From Schizochytrium sp. TIO01 (lineage: Eukaryota; Sar; Bigyra; Thraustochytrida; Thraustochytriidae): a stretch of DNA of 64,000 nt. A model generated the notes under the pieces. It had not been told where the DNA came from. It saw only the letters and a list, made by a program, of their open reading frames with translations, and searched no databases. The DNA lies in NCBI GenBank assembly GCA_004764695.1, contig SMSO01000031.1, positions 5,069,048-5,133,047 of the forward strand, in the 5' to 3' direction. Positions 1 to 10,852 of the stretch are shown here, piece after piece. Every line of letters starts with the position of its first letter. Positions within the stretch are counted from its first letter, which is position 1. Made by a program: the position numbers and the translations under genes.

Positions 1-3000
1 TGTTTACCTCGCTTTACTTGTCATGCCTATCTATGTTGAACAAATTGGTTCTTGTTCCTTTCTAAACTTTCAGAGGATTTCACGGAAAAGTTTACAGCCT
101 AGCTGTAGCTTCTCAATGGTGAGTAAGACACCGCAAAAATATACCATTTCGACTATTCCATGTTGCCGTTTTATTGCTCGCTTCCATCGATTCGAGGAAA
201 TGATGAATTACCCCCAAGCAAATCCAAAGGTTCGCTTTTCTTCACATCTATCATTTGACATGTTAGTTTCGATTATTATTATATCGACTATATCGAATCG
301 CTTCTTTTATTTTTGAAGAATTTATTTTCTTCTAAACTTTAGAAGTGAGCACCAAAGAGGATTTGGGGCTTGAGTGGGACCTTTTGCAAAGAACAATTAG
401 GCTTTGGAGGGAAGCAAATTTGCAGACTTTAATGAAGCGCAACTGGCCCTACGAAAACATCAGGGGGGTGGCGAGGGGGTTCTGTTTCTTCGAAGAAGTT
501 TCATGCTGTTTATTCTCGCTTTCTTCCATTCTTTCACTTTCTTTTCTTTCCTATTAATTGCTTTTCTGTAATTAGTATTCTTTTAGGTTTTCGCACGTGC
601 AGTCATCGATGGCGAGATGAGTGAATGCAAGCTTCGGACCACCTTTCGTCGAAACAAAGTGGTTTGAGTAACTTGAGCTTGAATGCACCACTGAGTGTAT
701 ATCGCTTACTCTTTTTAACGATATACGACCGGGGTTATCGAAAAGTGGAGATGATGTGTAGTTTATGTGTTACATCATGGGACTAGTTAAAAAGCGAACT
801 TTTTGACTGACGAAATCAATTCTTGCGCCTAAAAAGCTGCTTGGAGGGCCAGCTGAGAATTGGGCTAACTACATTGGTACCGCACGTCAGCTTACATAAT
901 GCAACATTAAGCATTTTAAACTCTTTCGTCTACAGGCAAATTACGAAGGAGGGCTCAAACATGATATTTCAGGTTTGAAAAATAATTATCACAATTAAAT
1001 TTAAAAATTTTGAAAATTTAAAAAAATAAAAAAATCTTTAAAAAAGCGAAATAGGTAAACAGAGTCTCGACTTGGGAGCCGTTTCACGAATACTCAATCG
1101 ACAGTTTTTAACATATGAAACCTTCAGTCACAGATAATGAACTCCACATAACTCACCTCACGGCAGGTGTCAAACTCTTTAAGAAACTCCATGCATCTAG
1201 CAATGAATGAAGCTGTTCGGGGCTTCGCCACGACAGGGTGTGTCAATTTGCAAGGTACGAACGAAGCAATCCCACGGACAAGTGAAGAATGTCGCGTACA
1301 GAAACTTTGGGCCTCGGCCATGAAAGGTTCGCATAAACCAAAATCGGAGGGACGCAACGATGTGCTGGCGAGATGCCAGCTGACCAGGATGTTTTATAGT
1401 GTCAATTGAACTAAGACGACAGTTTTTTAATATCAAGCACAGTTCACCTGCAAACAAAGAAACAAATAAATGGAAAAGATCAATCGCAAAATTAGAAGAT
1501 AAACTCATATTCTATGGTAGATAGAGCTTGTAAATGTATTCTGAATAGAAGACATGAGATATAGTCGACCTCGGGTAGTCAAATAGTCACTTGTTGGCTT
1601 ACAACTGTATCAAGCGCAGACATTGCGCCATCGCTAAGTACTAAGGGCGCGTGTAAAAGGAACAAGTAATGGGAATTAAAGATCGCACCAAGACTAGTCG
1701 TAAGAAGCAAGGCAACGAGGATTGATCATACTCCACGAAGAAGCTTAAGTGGCGCTATTGATCGGTAAAAGTATTTATCCGAGACGTATCTGCAGTAGGC
1801 CAGAGACAGAGTAGGTTAATGCAACAATTGCTCGAGTGTTTGTTACAGCTCATTTCAAACAACCCAACACTTGAAGTTGAGATTAGATCTGAAGGTCCCA
1901 AGCAAGACGGAATTAATGCATAAGATTGTTATGATAGGAATTGCCGTGAAGTCTTGATCGAGTTTCACGAACCTGACCTTTTAAAATGTGCTTTGTCTAT
2001 CAAGAAATCTTCCGAGAAAGAGCCAGGTTGAGAATTCCAAGATAGATCTCTATTTGGATGAGTTTTTCATTTTGTTGTTAAAATTCGGCGATCCATGCTT
2101 GTTGAATACTCAACTTAATGTATACTTGAGTTACAGCGCTGGGCATTAACTTACCTTGCAACGCGCCTCATTCGGTCACTCTAATCATTTATGCTAAACA
2201 TATTTTTGAAAAATTTAGTTAATGAAAGAGCCCGAAATTTGGATCGGACTTCTCTAATAAACTGAATTTAGTACCACACAACTAGACCACTTGTGTCATT
2301 TGTAAATTCCGTGAAAAAATCCAATTCAATGCTGCAGTTATAATCTGCTAGTGAAACTTTATGGAATATTTTTCAAAACATGAAACCAGACAGTATATAC
2401 TACAGAGTCTTACGGCCCAACCAAAAGATAACTCGATGAGCAGCACGTCTCCAGTTCTCCGTAGTTTGCACCGCAAGAAATGAAACAAGGGTTTGTAGAT
2501 GGGTAGGGCCGATTGGGATGGAAATTAATCTTGGGTAGTTTAATCAAGTCATTGCAAAAGGCTCTGAGGATTGTGTAGGGAAACAGAGTCAGTATGCAAA
2601 GTAGACGTCACAATTATATATTCTATGGCTCTGCATTTCCAATATTTCATCCCAACGTATAAAAGCACAAGCAGTGTTTGCAAGTAAATTTAATCAAATT
2701 CCTCGTGCTGAACTTTGAAAGGTATATGTTGCGATGCGCGATCACAAGCTTCTAAACTTGGTTTGATTGTCAAGGGGAATTCGTTTTCGATGTATTTAGT
2801 ATTGCACAAGGTGCGCTCGTACAATGATCAACTCGGTGTATCTGATGTTTAAGTCCTTCGTAAGATACTGCTACGCTAAGTTAAACTTGCCAGGCCTATG
2901 GACTGGGCGTAGAGATTGTACGATTTGAACAATCGCAAGTTCCCCAAGAATATAAGCATACAAAACCTGGTTTGCTTATTCCTTTGTGGTTTTGTAAGAG

Positions 3001-3850
3001 CGAGACGGAATCCAAGGTTTTTCGTTGCTCTCGACAAAGATAGTACTAAATATCATAATGGCATTGTATACACCAGTGAGGAAGGCAAGGCCGGCTTTGG
3101 TGACACCATATTGAACACCACTGCTACGTGTCTAAAGGCTTGCATTCGAGCATTAAAACCTTGACAAAATCAACAAACTAACCTATTAGCATCCTGAATT
3201 ATTTGGCGAGCAGATTGCCGGATCGATTTACCAGAACGGATGTTGTAGCATTGCTTCTAAATGATAGCGAAGGCAAAGGTGTCAAGGAGTAGATAATAGA
3301 TACCTTCGAATCTATAACATACGATGTGCTGGTGATGGAAATGTATTTCGCCAAGCTTTGCATTTGCACAGCCGTTAAGTAATTCATAACAAAAATAACA
3401 AATTCTTCGCTTAGTATTTCCTTGAACGACACAACCAATTCCTCAAAACTACTAGAGCTCGCGTGCTTGAAGTCTATTTGTGTGGTTTACCTGCATGTGG
3501 GTAAACATGCCCATGTTTGCTCGCAATCATGGAGGCCTGCAGCCCAGCATGTGTTTGGGTTCCAGGCCACCATGGTTATCATAAACTATACATTTCACGC
3601 GAGTTTTAAGATAAGTCAATGCTCATGTCCATGTCCAGTATTCACTGAGCCTACTGTTTGTCTATTGCACTGACAGAGATCATTGTTGCCGTTCTGTTTG
3701 TTCAAAGTTTAGGATGAATAATAACAATAATAATAGAACGCCACTCTCGTAGTAAGATGTTCTTGAATATTTCTCATCAACCTTGACGTCTCCCAAACTA
3801 TTCAACGCAAAGCTTGCTTGCTTGGTCCACGACATTCTGTGCGTACAAAG
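1..3850. other. Intergenic region, no supported gene
   Basis: AT-rich sequence with only short open frames (under about 100 codons), several lacking an ATG. A pyrimidine-rich tract ending in AG near 342 followed by a short open frame could be the end of an intron of a gene cut by the window edge, but I recognise no protein. An A/T-only run lies near 980-1050. I see no RNA gene or clear repeat. Confidence 0.6.
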
Positions 3851-4801
3851 ATGAAGCTTAGTTTGGCCAAACGAAAAAAACGGCAACGCTCAAACGATAG
3901 TGAGGAGGATCCCTTTGGCGCCGAAGTCGACGATGATCAAGAGCTCGATGGCAATGCGCTCGACGAAGACGGGAGAGATAATAACCGCGACGCTTTAGAT
4001 AGCCGGGAGCGTGCCAAACGTGATCGTAAAAAAATGAATGCAAGGCTACAGGCAGTGAATGAGATCAATGCACAAGTGGCTAATAATGATGCGAAAGCCC
4101 AAGGCGTGAGTAGCGAAGAACTTGACAAAGCTTTCAAAGCAGCTCGAGAAAAGCAAAGTAGGGAGGCCGAGGCCGGGGCCTCTGGAAACAAGGATGCGAA
4201 GAGTAGATATATTAGTAGGCTCCTTGAAACAGCACAGGAACGCGAGTTGAGACATGAACGCGCTAGAGAAAAGCTCATTCGGAAGACTATTGAAGAAGAA
4301 AGCAAAGACCTTGGCGCTCCCACAGAGATTTTTGTAACAGATTCATACAAGAAGAAACTACAAGAGCGGGAGCTCTGGGAGCAGGAGGAGGAGCGCAAAG
4401 AAAAGGAGTCACAGTCGCAGCGGAGTCTTGGGGCATTCAATCGAGCCTTCCTTATGGGCGATGATCCTGAACTTGGTGGATCAAACTCAGCAGCATCTTC
4501 CTCCTCTTCCTTGGAAAGCTCCGCAGGACTGGCGGTAGTCTCTGGGAGTAGAATTCAATCGAGAGAAGATGTTCCAGCAACTATGGCTATTCCAAGTAAC
4601 ACTCAAAGTATAAATGGAACTCCCAAGGCTAGGTCTTTAATTTCAACCTCATTTGATTCAGAAAACAAAGCATTCGCAAGCGACACAGACAAACCTACGG
4701 CAACTATTTCACGGTGCAGAATTACTGCAGAAGAGCTTGAGGCCGCCCGCCAACGGGCCACTGAGCGCTACGAATTGCGGCGTGCAAGCCGGATACAGTA
4801 A
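3851..4801 (+). CDS. NSRP1-like nuclear speckle splicing regulatory protein (CCDC55/DUF2040 family)
   Basis: Predicted 316-residue, highly charged nuclear protein. The start is the ATG at 3851; the frame is open slightly upstream but has no earlier ATG. The N-terminus is basic (KRKKRQR) and acidic (SEEDPFGAEVDDD). Residues about 60-190 are a charged helical region carrying the DUF2040 signature: a KSRYISRLLETAQERE-type block, then FVTDSYKKKLQERE and a run of Glu/Lys. This matches the conserved core of human NSRP1, where YKKKLQER is nearly invariant. The C-terminus (AARQRATERYELRRASR) resembles the NSRP1 tail. Family members sit in nuclear speckles and influence alternative splice-site choice. 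That role in this intron-poor genome is inference. The protein is shorter than human NSRP1 and lacks its long RS/RE-rich middle. The gene converges on the oxygenase gene with about 110 bases between stop codons. Confidence 0.8.
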   Translation: MKLSLAKRKKRQRSNDSEEDPFGAEVDDDQELDGNALDEDGRDNNRDALDSRERAKRDRKKMNARLQAVNEINAQVANNDAKAQGVSSEELDKAFKAAREKQSREAEAGASGNKDAKSRYISRLLETAQERELRHERAREKLIRKTIEEESKDLGAPTEIFVTDSYKKKLQERELWEQEEERKEKESQSQRSLGAFNRAFLMGDDPELGGSNSAASSSSSLESSAGLAVVSGSRIQSREDVPATMAIPSNTQSINGTPKARSLISTSFDSENKAFASDTDKPTATISRCRITAEELEAARQRATERYELRRASRIQ

Positions 4802-4914
4802 ATTGATGCTACTCCTCAAGCTAAATTTTCAGATACTGTAGATCTAAATTATCTATTGTTATTTTTACCATTGTTATTTTAGAAATATGTATTTCATCAT
4901 TAGGGGTGAATCAT

Positions 4915-6606
4915 CTAATGTTTTGCTTGATTCATCATACGTAAACCATCTTCACTTGGAAGATTCCAACAAAATACGTTAACTGCGTACTTGACACCTT
5001 TTACTGGAGGGCACCCGCCGTGCATCGACAGTTGGTCAATCTGACGCCCAGAAGGGTCGAGGTGGTAGAAGATAGCAGCAGCACCCTTCACAGGCGGGAC
5101 AAAAAGGCCTCGCGAGCATTCAGACATCCCATCGCGTTTCAGTGACTTTGAATTGCCGAATAACCCCTTCCCGTTTGCCAAGGGGAAAACTGTCTCGCCA
5201 CCTTCTTCTACATCGGTCAGGTATGGAAGCATTGTTACGTGACGATTTCGCTGCAGCGATACAAAATCGACATTTTCTAAAGGAAACATCTCGTAGATAT
5301 TGTCGAACGCCTCAGATACATGAATGATGCATTCTTCCTGTTCCTCGATATCTTTGCAAAAGGCTCCTGAGATCCAAGCAATCTGAGCGTCAACCAGATC
5401 AACCAATGCACTGATTTCTGCTAAGCTTTTCGCGCCATATACATTCATCAACATTTCAGCAAACTCTTCTGATTCTAAACTTGGGTACCAATCACTTTGT
5501 GGTGAACAGTATAGAGCACGCATATCATTCGCTAATGATGGATCATTGGGAAGAAGAGAAGGGTCGTGGTAAACAAGCCAAAGTAAGTATCTTTGCCGTG
5601 CACTCCACTCCACTAATGGCAGTCCAATGGATTCCATCTGAACAAGCTCATCTGTTTTTGAAATTGGGGGAAGATTATGAAATACGTCATAATGCTCCTT
5701 GTACCACTTCCCTGGAGTATACCTCAGTAGCTGCAACGGTTCAACATACTCAAGCTCTCGAAGCCGCAATAATTGCCAAGAGCGAAATCGAAGCTTTAAT
5801 GAAGGAGTGTGGGAATCCCTCAGATTGCCTGTCTCACTCGTACGATAATTTTTGTACTTTGGGTCGTCACTGTAATGCCGTTCTGGTGATCGAAAGAGAG
5901 ATGGAGCCCCATTGCTTATTATGTCTTCAATGTCCTCGTCATTGATTACGTTTTTGGCAAGGAAAATGCGAGGCTGCATAGACACAGTGACAAGCTCTAT
6001 ACCACTTATATTTCTAGAAAACCCAATCTCAACACCAGGCCACATCCATGATTCGCGATCAAGAAGTACATGGATAACGTTTTTTGTGTTAGCAATGTCT
6101 TCCCAATCTAATATAGGCTGGCCTGTGCTTGTAAGCAAGCTCTTGGGTTCAAAAAGTGAAGACATTGGTCTTTTCTCTTTGTTAGTAGGTAAAAGCGCGT
6201 GTACTGCAGTTTCTGCGAGAGAGCCAAGACAATCGGAGGCTTGAGCTTCTAGTGGAACATAAAGTACAACACCCTCGCTCGCTCCATTGAGACCAACCCA
6301 TACAAAGGAAGAGTTTTTAGGGCGAAAATCTTTGACATAGGTGAGGCTAGGGTTTTCCTGTGCTTCGGAAAAGTCAAATGAAATTAGATTCAGGCAACTG
6401 GCGTCTTCTGGGTCACTTGCCCAGACAAGGTTTAGGTCAAGGTCTTCTGCATCATTATTAACCCACGAACGATCCGAGCTGCTGGAATCGCTTAAAGAAG
6501 AAACATCATCAAAACAAGCTTCAGTAGTTTGCTCTGCCACTACTGGCACCGCCAGCAACAGTAGCAACCCAGTAGACACAAACCAAAACTGAGCCGTCCG
6601 GGCCAT
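4915..6606 (-). CDS. Secretory prolyl 4-hydroxylase-like 2-oxoglutarate/Fe(II) oxygenase
   Basis: Predicted 563 residues. The chosen ATG at 6606 begins a textbook signal peptide (MARTAQFWFVSTG, then LLLLLAVPVVA, cleavage near 24). An in-frame ATG at 6639 would add 11 residues before it. The C-terminal half is a P4Hc-type double-stranded beta helix. Iron ligands are HYD (His305, Asp307) and the distal His529 in SMHGGCPPVKG, with Lys536 in place for 2-oxoglutarate. YLTDVEEGGETVFP near 462-475 is the usual strand between them. The family hydroxylates proline in secreted or ER proteins. The protein is unusual in having about 115 extra residues between HxD and the YL..V..GG.T.FP strand, where typical enzymes have a few dozen. 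The N-terminal half (residues 30-200) matches nothing I recognise. No KDEL-like retention signal is present. It starts head-to-head with the first tRNA-Ser gene. Confidence 0.85.
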   Translation of the reverse strand: MARTAQFWFVSTGLLLLLAVPVVAEQTTEACFDDVSSLSDSSSSDRSWVNNDAEDLDLNLVWASDPEDASCLNLISFDFSEAQENPSLTYVKDFRPKNSSFVWVGLNGASEGVVLYVPLEAQASDCLGSLAETAVHALLPTNKEKRPMSSLFEPKSLLTSTGQPILDWEDIANTKNVIHVLLDRESWMWPGVEIGFSRNISGIELVTVSMQPRIFLAKNVINDEDIEDIISNGAPSLFRSPERHYSDDPKYKNYRTSETGNLRDSHTPSLKLRFRSWQLLRLRELEYVEPLQLLRYTPGKWYKEHYDVFHNLPPISKTDELVQMESIGLPLVEWSARQRYLLWLVYHDPSLLPNDPSLANDMRALYCSPQSDWYPSLESEEFAEMLMNVYGAKSLAEISALVDLVDAQIAWISGAFCKDIEEQEECIIHVSEAFDNIYEMFPLENVDFVSLQRNRHVTMLPYLTDVEEGGETVFPLANGKGLFGNSKSLKRDGMSECSRGLFVPPVKGAAAIFYHLDPSGRQIDQLSMHGGCPPVKGVKYAVNVFCWNLPSEDGLRMMNQAKH

Positions 6607-6735
6607 CGTGGGTCCTGTTTGCGAACTGATCATATACATACCTATATACTCTACACCCTACCCATCGTTTAGTTAATAGATTTTTTTTTGTATGCTATGC
6701 TATATATATATCATGAGATGTATTTCAAGCATCAT

Positions 6736-6816
6736 GGGGCGATGCCCGAGCGGTTAAGGGGATTGACTAGAAATCAATTAGCGTCAGCTGCGTCGGTTCG
6801 AGTCCGGCTCGCCTCG
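6736..6816 (+). tRNA. tRNA-Ser(AGA), copy 1 (the only plus-strand copy)
   Basis: An 81-nt type II tRNA. Acceptor GGGGCGA pairs with TCGCCTC (one G-U), with discriminator G as expected for eukaryotic serine tRNAs. The anticodon stem ATTGA/TCAAT holds loop CTAGAAA, giving anticodon AGA (decodes TCT, and TCC when A34 becomes inosine). A long variable arm and T-stem GTCGG/CCGGC with loop TTCGAGT are present; the B box is GGTTCGAGTCC. No intron and no encoded CCA. A T8 Pol III terminator follows one base downstream (6818-6825). Gene position 16 is C. Confidence 0.97.
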
Positions 6817-6825
6817 ATTTTTTTT

Positions 6826-8381
6826 GGATTTATTTATTATTCTTATTTTTTATTTAAATCTTTTCCTCTCTCTCAAAGATGTATAAGAAAGCGAGAAACA
6901 GTAAAGTGTTATGATAAGCACCCGTTTTCTTTTACATCAAGTCAAAAGCAGGATAAATAGATCATCCTGTCGTTCGATTGAGCTAAAATCAGGAAATATG
7001 TGTAATTTTTGAATAAATTTAGGTACAGGGAAATAATGACAGCCTACTTTAGTGCACTGTGGAAGCACGGCATAAGAATTATAGTTCTTTTCTTCTAATA
7101 TCATGCCAAGCTACGACTTTTTTAGATGCAAGTATTCAAGCAAGACCTTCAAGATAAAAACAGCATCCACATAATTTTGCCTATTTTTGTATCCTGGTAC
7201 GAGGTCTAGTACGAGCAAGCTGTTGGTTTTATGTTTCTTTGGAGCTCAGTGCCTCCCCGAATTTGGGCACAAAGGTCGCTTGGCTTAGAGGCTTGAGCTT
7301 AACTATCCCAAACACCAGCGACTTAGACGAACAATGTTCTCCATTCAAATTTGACCTGGTGGGCGCGTTTGCTTGTATAAACCCCCTCAGCATACTGCAA
7401 ATTATGCGAAGCTTACAGAGGAGCAGTGCTTATCACTTTGTTCGCAACATCTCAGTACTCAAGAAAATCCTGAATGTGGAATCAGCGGTGAAACTCATTC
7501 CTTGTTTGGTGTACGAGTTGAATGGTCGCAATTAGGTGCCTTGCACAATACGTTGCTACCTTAAGACAGACGACTTGGCAAGGTCAAAGAACTATTGAGT
7601 AGAGATTCCTTTAATCTAAGGATGTAAAATGTCCGGTCCCGAGAACTCTTTTCTATCTATAACGCGTAACCGCAGAAGTCGTGACAAAGTCAATCATGAT
7701 TTGAATATCAATTAAAGAGCATGGCAAACCCATGGTATTGCTCCGAGGCCAACTCTAATGCCGCACCTTGAGATGTCTTAGTTCACGCTGGAACATCAAG
7801 GCCTTTATTTTTCACTACTTTGCTTCCATGTTGAAGAATTCCTACTTGAAAGTGTTGAAAAATTCCTCATTCAAGTAGGAATTCTTTATCATTGGAAAAT
7901 AGATGTGCACTAATTGCTTAAAACAAAGGAACATAGTAATGTGGGGTCTTTGACAAGTAATCGTAAAGATATACAGCCGGTACTGGGACTTGAATTGAAG
8001 ATTCGAAATTTTATGATAGCATCTGCATCCCATATCTTCCATCTTATCTTTACATCATTTATAACATGCTGCACATAGTTTTTGTCATGACCCTCTTCAT
8101 AATATGAAGCAAACTTAGATAAAGTGATACTGAATACACACTATCTTCTCCTTATGTGACAAACAATGTTTAAACTAGGTTTGTAGAAACTATTGATGTT
8201 CTACTCCGATTTGTTGAGTAGGTAGCACTGTTCTTTGTCCATACAGATTATGTAATCATATAAAAATTAAGTGGTATAGCAAAGCGTCTTACTTCTCTGC
8301 GAAAATTGATCATCGCCAACTGCACCACTATGTGACGAAAACAATAAATTGAAACGCTCGTTTAAAAAAACAGATCTTTCT
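6826..8381. other. Intergenic region with a 17-bp inverted repeat
   Basis: No supported gene. Short open frames near 7240-7560 lack convincing starts and family features. The one structured element is the perfect inverted repeat at 7834-7886, listed separately. Confidence 0.6.
7834..7886. repeat. Perfect 17-bp inverted repeat (hairpin)
   Basis: AAGAATTCCTACTTGAA at 7834-7850 is exactly reverse-complemented at 7870-7886, separated by a 19-base loop. A transcript from either strand would form a strong hairpin. It lies about 500 bases from the nearest tRNA gene. No flanking transposase or target duplication is visible, so its role is unknown. Confidence 0.8.
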
Positions 8382-8462
8382 CGAGGCGAGCCGGACTCGA
8401 ACCGACGCAGCTGACGCTAATTGATTTCTAGTCAATCCCCTTAACCACTCGGGCATCGCCCC
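8382..8462 (-). tRNA. tRNA-Ser(AGA), copy 2
   Basis: Identical to copy 1 except T rather than C at gene position 16 (D-loop). The sense-strand 5' flank is CATCGA. An A-run on the plus strand (8364-8370), downstream in sense, may serve as terminator. Confidence 0.96.
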
Positions 8463-9168
8463 TCGATGACAGTCACGGCTGTCAGCACATTCTTCACAAA
8501 TAGCGCTATTCCATGATACAGCAAGAAGCCGTATAACCATTGATTTTGTAAAGCTTCCCGCACTTTTGGAAGGCTGATCTGAGAACGCTGAAAGAAAGAG
8601 AGAAAGGACTTACCTACTTCTATACCTCTATAAATATACAATCTTCAAGTTTTCTTCAAGACCCAGTTTTTATTGTATCCTTAGTATCACTTCAAAAGCG
8701 CTCAGTGTATAGAGACTATCGAACAATCCGAAGGGAAAGCCAATAGTTATCTTCGGGTGTGGATGTAACTTTTGTCTCCATTCTTAACTTCTTCGTTTTC
8801 TTTTTTCTTTTTAATGTTAATCATCATTGCTTTCAATCAATGTTTTTAAAAGAAAGAGATAACTCTGTGATGTTGAGGATCTGTTGGCTTTGTGCCCAGT
8901 GGTTTATTGTTCAATAGTTCATGTACCTTGGTAAGACTCACGAGATATGCATAGTTCTGAGCATTAATGCTGGCGTTGAGAAAAATATGAAATATAAAAT
9001 TTCACAGGTTATGTATCTGCACATACATACAACCAAGTTCATTGATTTATTTTTTTTAATTCAAAATGAAAAACAATTGCTAGGGCACCAAACTAACACT
9101 ATTGTTTGGAAAACACAGGAACAAATTCCAAGTAACAAAAGCAAAAGTGAGTGAAAAAGATAAATAAT
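8463..9168. other. Spacer between tRNA copies 2 and 3
   Basis: AT-rich spacer of about 700 bases with no supported gene. It is longer than the roughly 150-180-base spacers of the tandem part of the array and does not share their sequence. Confidence 0.6.
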
Positions 9169-9249
9169 CGAGGCGAGCCGGACTCGAACCGACGCAGCTG
9201 ACGCTAATTGATTTCTAGTCAATCCCCTTAACCACTCGGGCATCGCCCC
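9169..9249 (-). tRNA. tRNA-Ser(AGA), copy 3
   Basis: Same 81-nt sequence with T at gene position 16. The sense 5' flank is CATCGT. It begins the closely spaced tandem part of the array; its 5' spacer is similar to that of copy 4. Confidence 0.96.
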
Positions 9250-9426
9250 ACGATGTTAGTCAGCTTTGGTTGCAACCATTTCCATCCTAACAGCAATACC
9301 ACCTTCGTTTGCAAGCCCAAGAATATGCATCTCTCAATCAATATCGAAAGTGAAAAAAAACAAAAAAAAAACAAAAAAAACATGAGCACTCGAAAGCGAC
9401 AAGAACCAGCAAAAAGGAATTCATTT

Positions 9427-9507
9427 CGAGGCGAGCCGGACTCGAACCGACGCAGCTGACGCTAATTGATTTCTAGTCAATCCCCTTAACCACTCGGGCA
9501 TCGCCCC
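9427..9507 (-). tRNA. tRNA-Ser(AGA), copy 4
   Basis: Same sequence with T at gene position 16. The sense 5' flank is CATCGT. The unit (tRNA plus spacer) is 258 bases from copy 3 and 267 from copy 5. The adjoining spacers share blocks such as CATTTCCATCCTAACAGC, showing tandem duplication of the whole unit. Confidence 0.96.
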
Positions 9508-9693
9508 ACGATGATGGTCTGCTTTGGTTGCATCCATTTCCATCCTAACAGCAATACCACCTTCGTTTGCAAGCTTTGCAAGCCCAAGAATAAGCATCTC
9601 TCAATCGATATCGAAAGTGAAAAAAAAAACAAAAAACATAAGGATGTTTATGGAACTCGAATGCGGCAAAAACCAGCAAAAAGAAATTCACTT

Positions 9694-9774
9694 CGAGGCG
9701 AGCCGGACTCGAACCGACGCAGCTGACGCTAATTGATTTCTAGTCAATCCCCTTAACCGCTCGGGCATCGCCCC
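9694..9774 (-). tRNA. tRNA-Ser(AGA), copy 5
   Basis: Same sequence with C at gene position 16. The sense 5' flank is CATCGA. The spacer beyond it (9775-9949) is a more diverged version of the copy 3/4 spacers, keeping CAATACCACC and CCCAGCAAAAA blocks. Confidence 0.96.
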
Positions 9775-9949
9775 TCGATGTTGCAGCATATTGATGGGGT
9801 CAATTTCCATTCCATCTACAATACCACCTATGTCTACAAGCCGAAACCAAGAAAAAAGAAAAAAAAAAGCCAAGGATGTGATGTACCGTAGAGTCCTGAA
9901 AAGTAAAACCCAGCAAAAAAAAAACAAAAAAGAAGAAAAAAAATCATTT

Positions 9950-10030
9950 CGAGGCGAGCCGGACTCGAACCGACGCAGCTGACGCTAATTGATTTCTAGT
10001 CAATCCCCTTAACCGCTCGGGCATCGCCCC
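9950..10030 (-). tRNA. tRNA-Ser(AGA), copy 6
   Basis: Same sequence with C at gene position 16. The sense 3' side is T-rich (plus-strand A-runs at 9915-9943), suiting Pol III termination. Confidence 0.96.
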
Positions 10031-10192
10031 ATGATATCGATTTAGACTGATAGTTTGTATTTTGATCAGAATAGGTGACAAAAACAAACAAAAAAACAAA
10101 AATTAACCAAATAGGTTGTAACCAAGAAGGCCTCAAGATGAAAAAGGTTGTAAAAAGGACAACCAGCAAAAAAAAAAAAATGAAAAAGTAAT

Positions 10193-10273
10193 CGAGGCGA
10201 GCCGGACTCGAACCGACGCAGCTGACGCTAATTGATTTCTAGTCAATCCCCTTAACCGCTCGGGCATCGCCCC
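10193..10273 (-). tRNA. tRNA-Ser(AGA), copy 7
   Basis: Same sequence with C at gene position 16. A 13-base A-run on the plus strand just below the gene provides a T-run terminator in sense. The 5' flank (AGTGT) departs from the CATCGT motif of most copies. Confidence 0.96.
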
Positions 10274-10350
10274 ACACTGCTTCACGATTGAGCTATACAA
10301 TTTTGTCTAAACCACTCACTTCCTTGTCAGGAAATTCGACAAAAAAATAT

Positions 10351-10431
10351 CGAGGCGAGCCGGACTCGAACCGACGCAGCTGACGCTAATTGATTTCTAG
10401 TCAATCCCCTTAACCACTCGGGCATCGCCCC
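10351..10431 (-). tRNA. tRNA-Ser(AGA), copy 8
   Basis: Same sequence with T at gene position 16. The sense 5' flank is CATCGT. A T7 terminator lies within four bases of the 3' end. The spacer to copy 7 is only 77 bases. Confidence 0.96.
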
Positions 10432-10522
10432 ACGATGACATAATTGAGATACTTGGTCTACATATACAACTGTTACTTTCATTCAGAATATTAAAACATA
10501 AAAAAGTCAAAAAAAAAAAAGT

Positions 10523-10603
10523 CGAGGCGAGCCGGACTCGAACCGACGCAGCTGACGCTAATTGATTTCTAGTCAATCCCCTTAACCGCTCGGGCATCGC
10601 CCC
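10523..10603 (-). tRNA. tRNA-Ser(AGA), copy 9
   Basis: Same sequence with C at gene position 16. The sense 5' flank is CATTGT. A T10 run follows the 3' end. Confidence 0.96.
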
Positions 10604-10682
10604 ACAATGATTAGTCTTTGGCTGTAGATCATTTTGTATAATCTCTGCACAATATTCTGCAAAGGAGAAAACGAAAAAATAT

Positions 10683-10763
10683 CGAGGCGAGCCGGACTCG
10701 AACCGACGCAGCTGACGCTAATTGATTTCTAGTCAATCCCCTTAACCGCTCGGGCATCGCCCC
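10683..10763 (-). tRNA. tRNA-Ser(AGA), copy 10
   Basis: Same sequence with C at gene position 16. The sense 5' flank is CATCGT. A T6 run follows the 3' end. Confidence 0.96.
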
Positions 10764-10852
10764 ACGATGAGTGAAAATGTAACACCTGGTCAATTTGTTT
10801 GACATGTTGCTCTGCTCCAGATTTAAAAAATAGAAGAACAAAAAAAGATTAC

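Noticed and set aside
2916-3164. Open frame of 82 codons with protein-like sequence
   Set aside because: It begins at a non-ATG codon, is isolated in AT-rich DNA, and I cannot match it to a family; it could be a decayed exon but is unsupported.
3937-4440. Long Ser/Leu/Arg-rich frame antisense to the NSRP1-like gene
   Set aside because: Composition is the mirror of a Glu/Lys-rich coding strand; a shadow frame.
9061-10841. Series of short frames sharing a PERLRGLTRNQLASAASVRVRLAS-like or reverse-frame peptide
   Set aside because: These are translations of the repeated tRNA-Ser genes, not a protein family.
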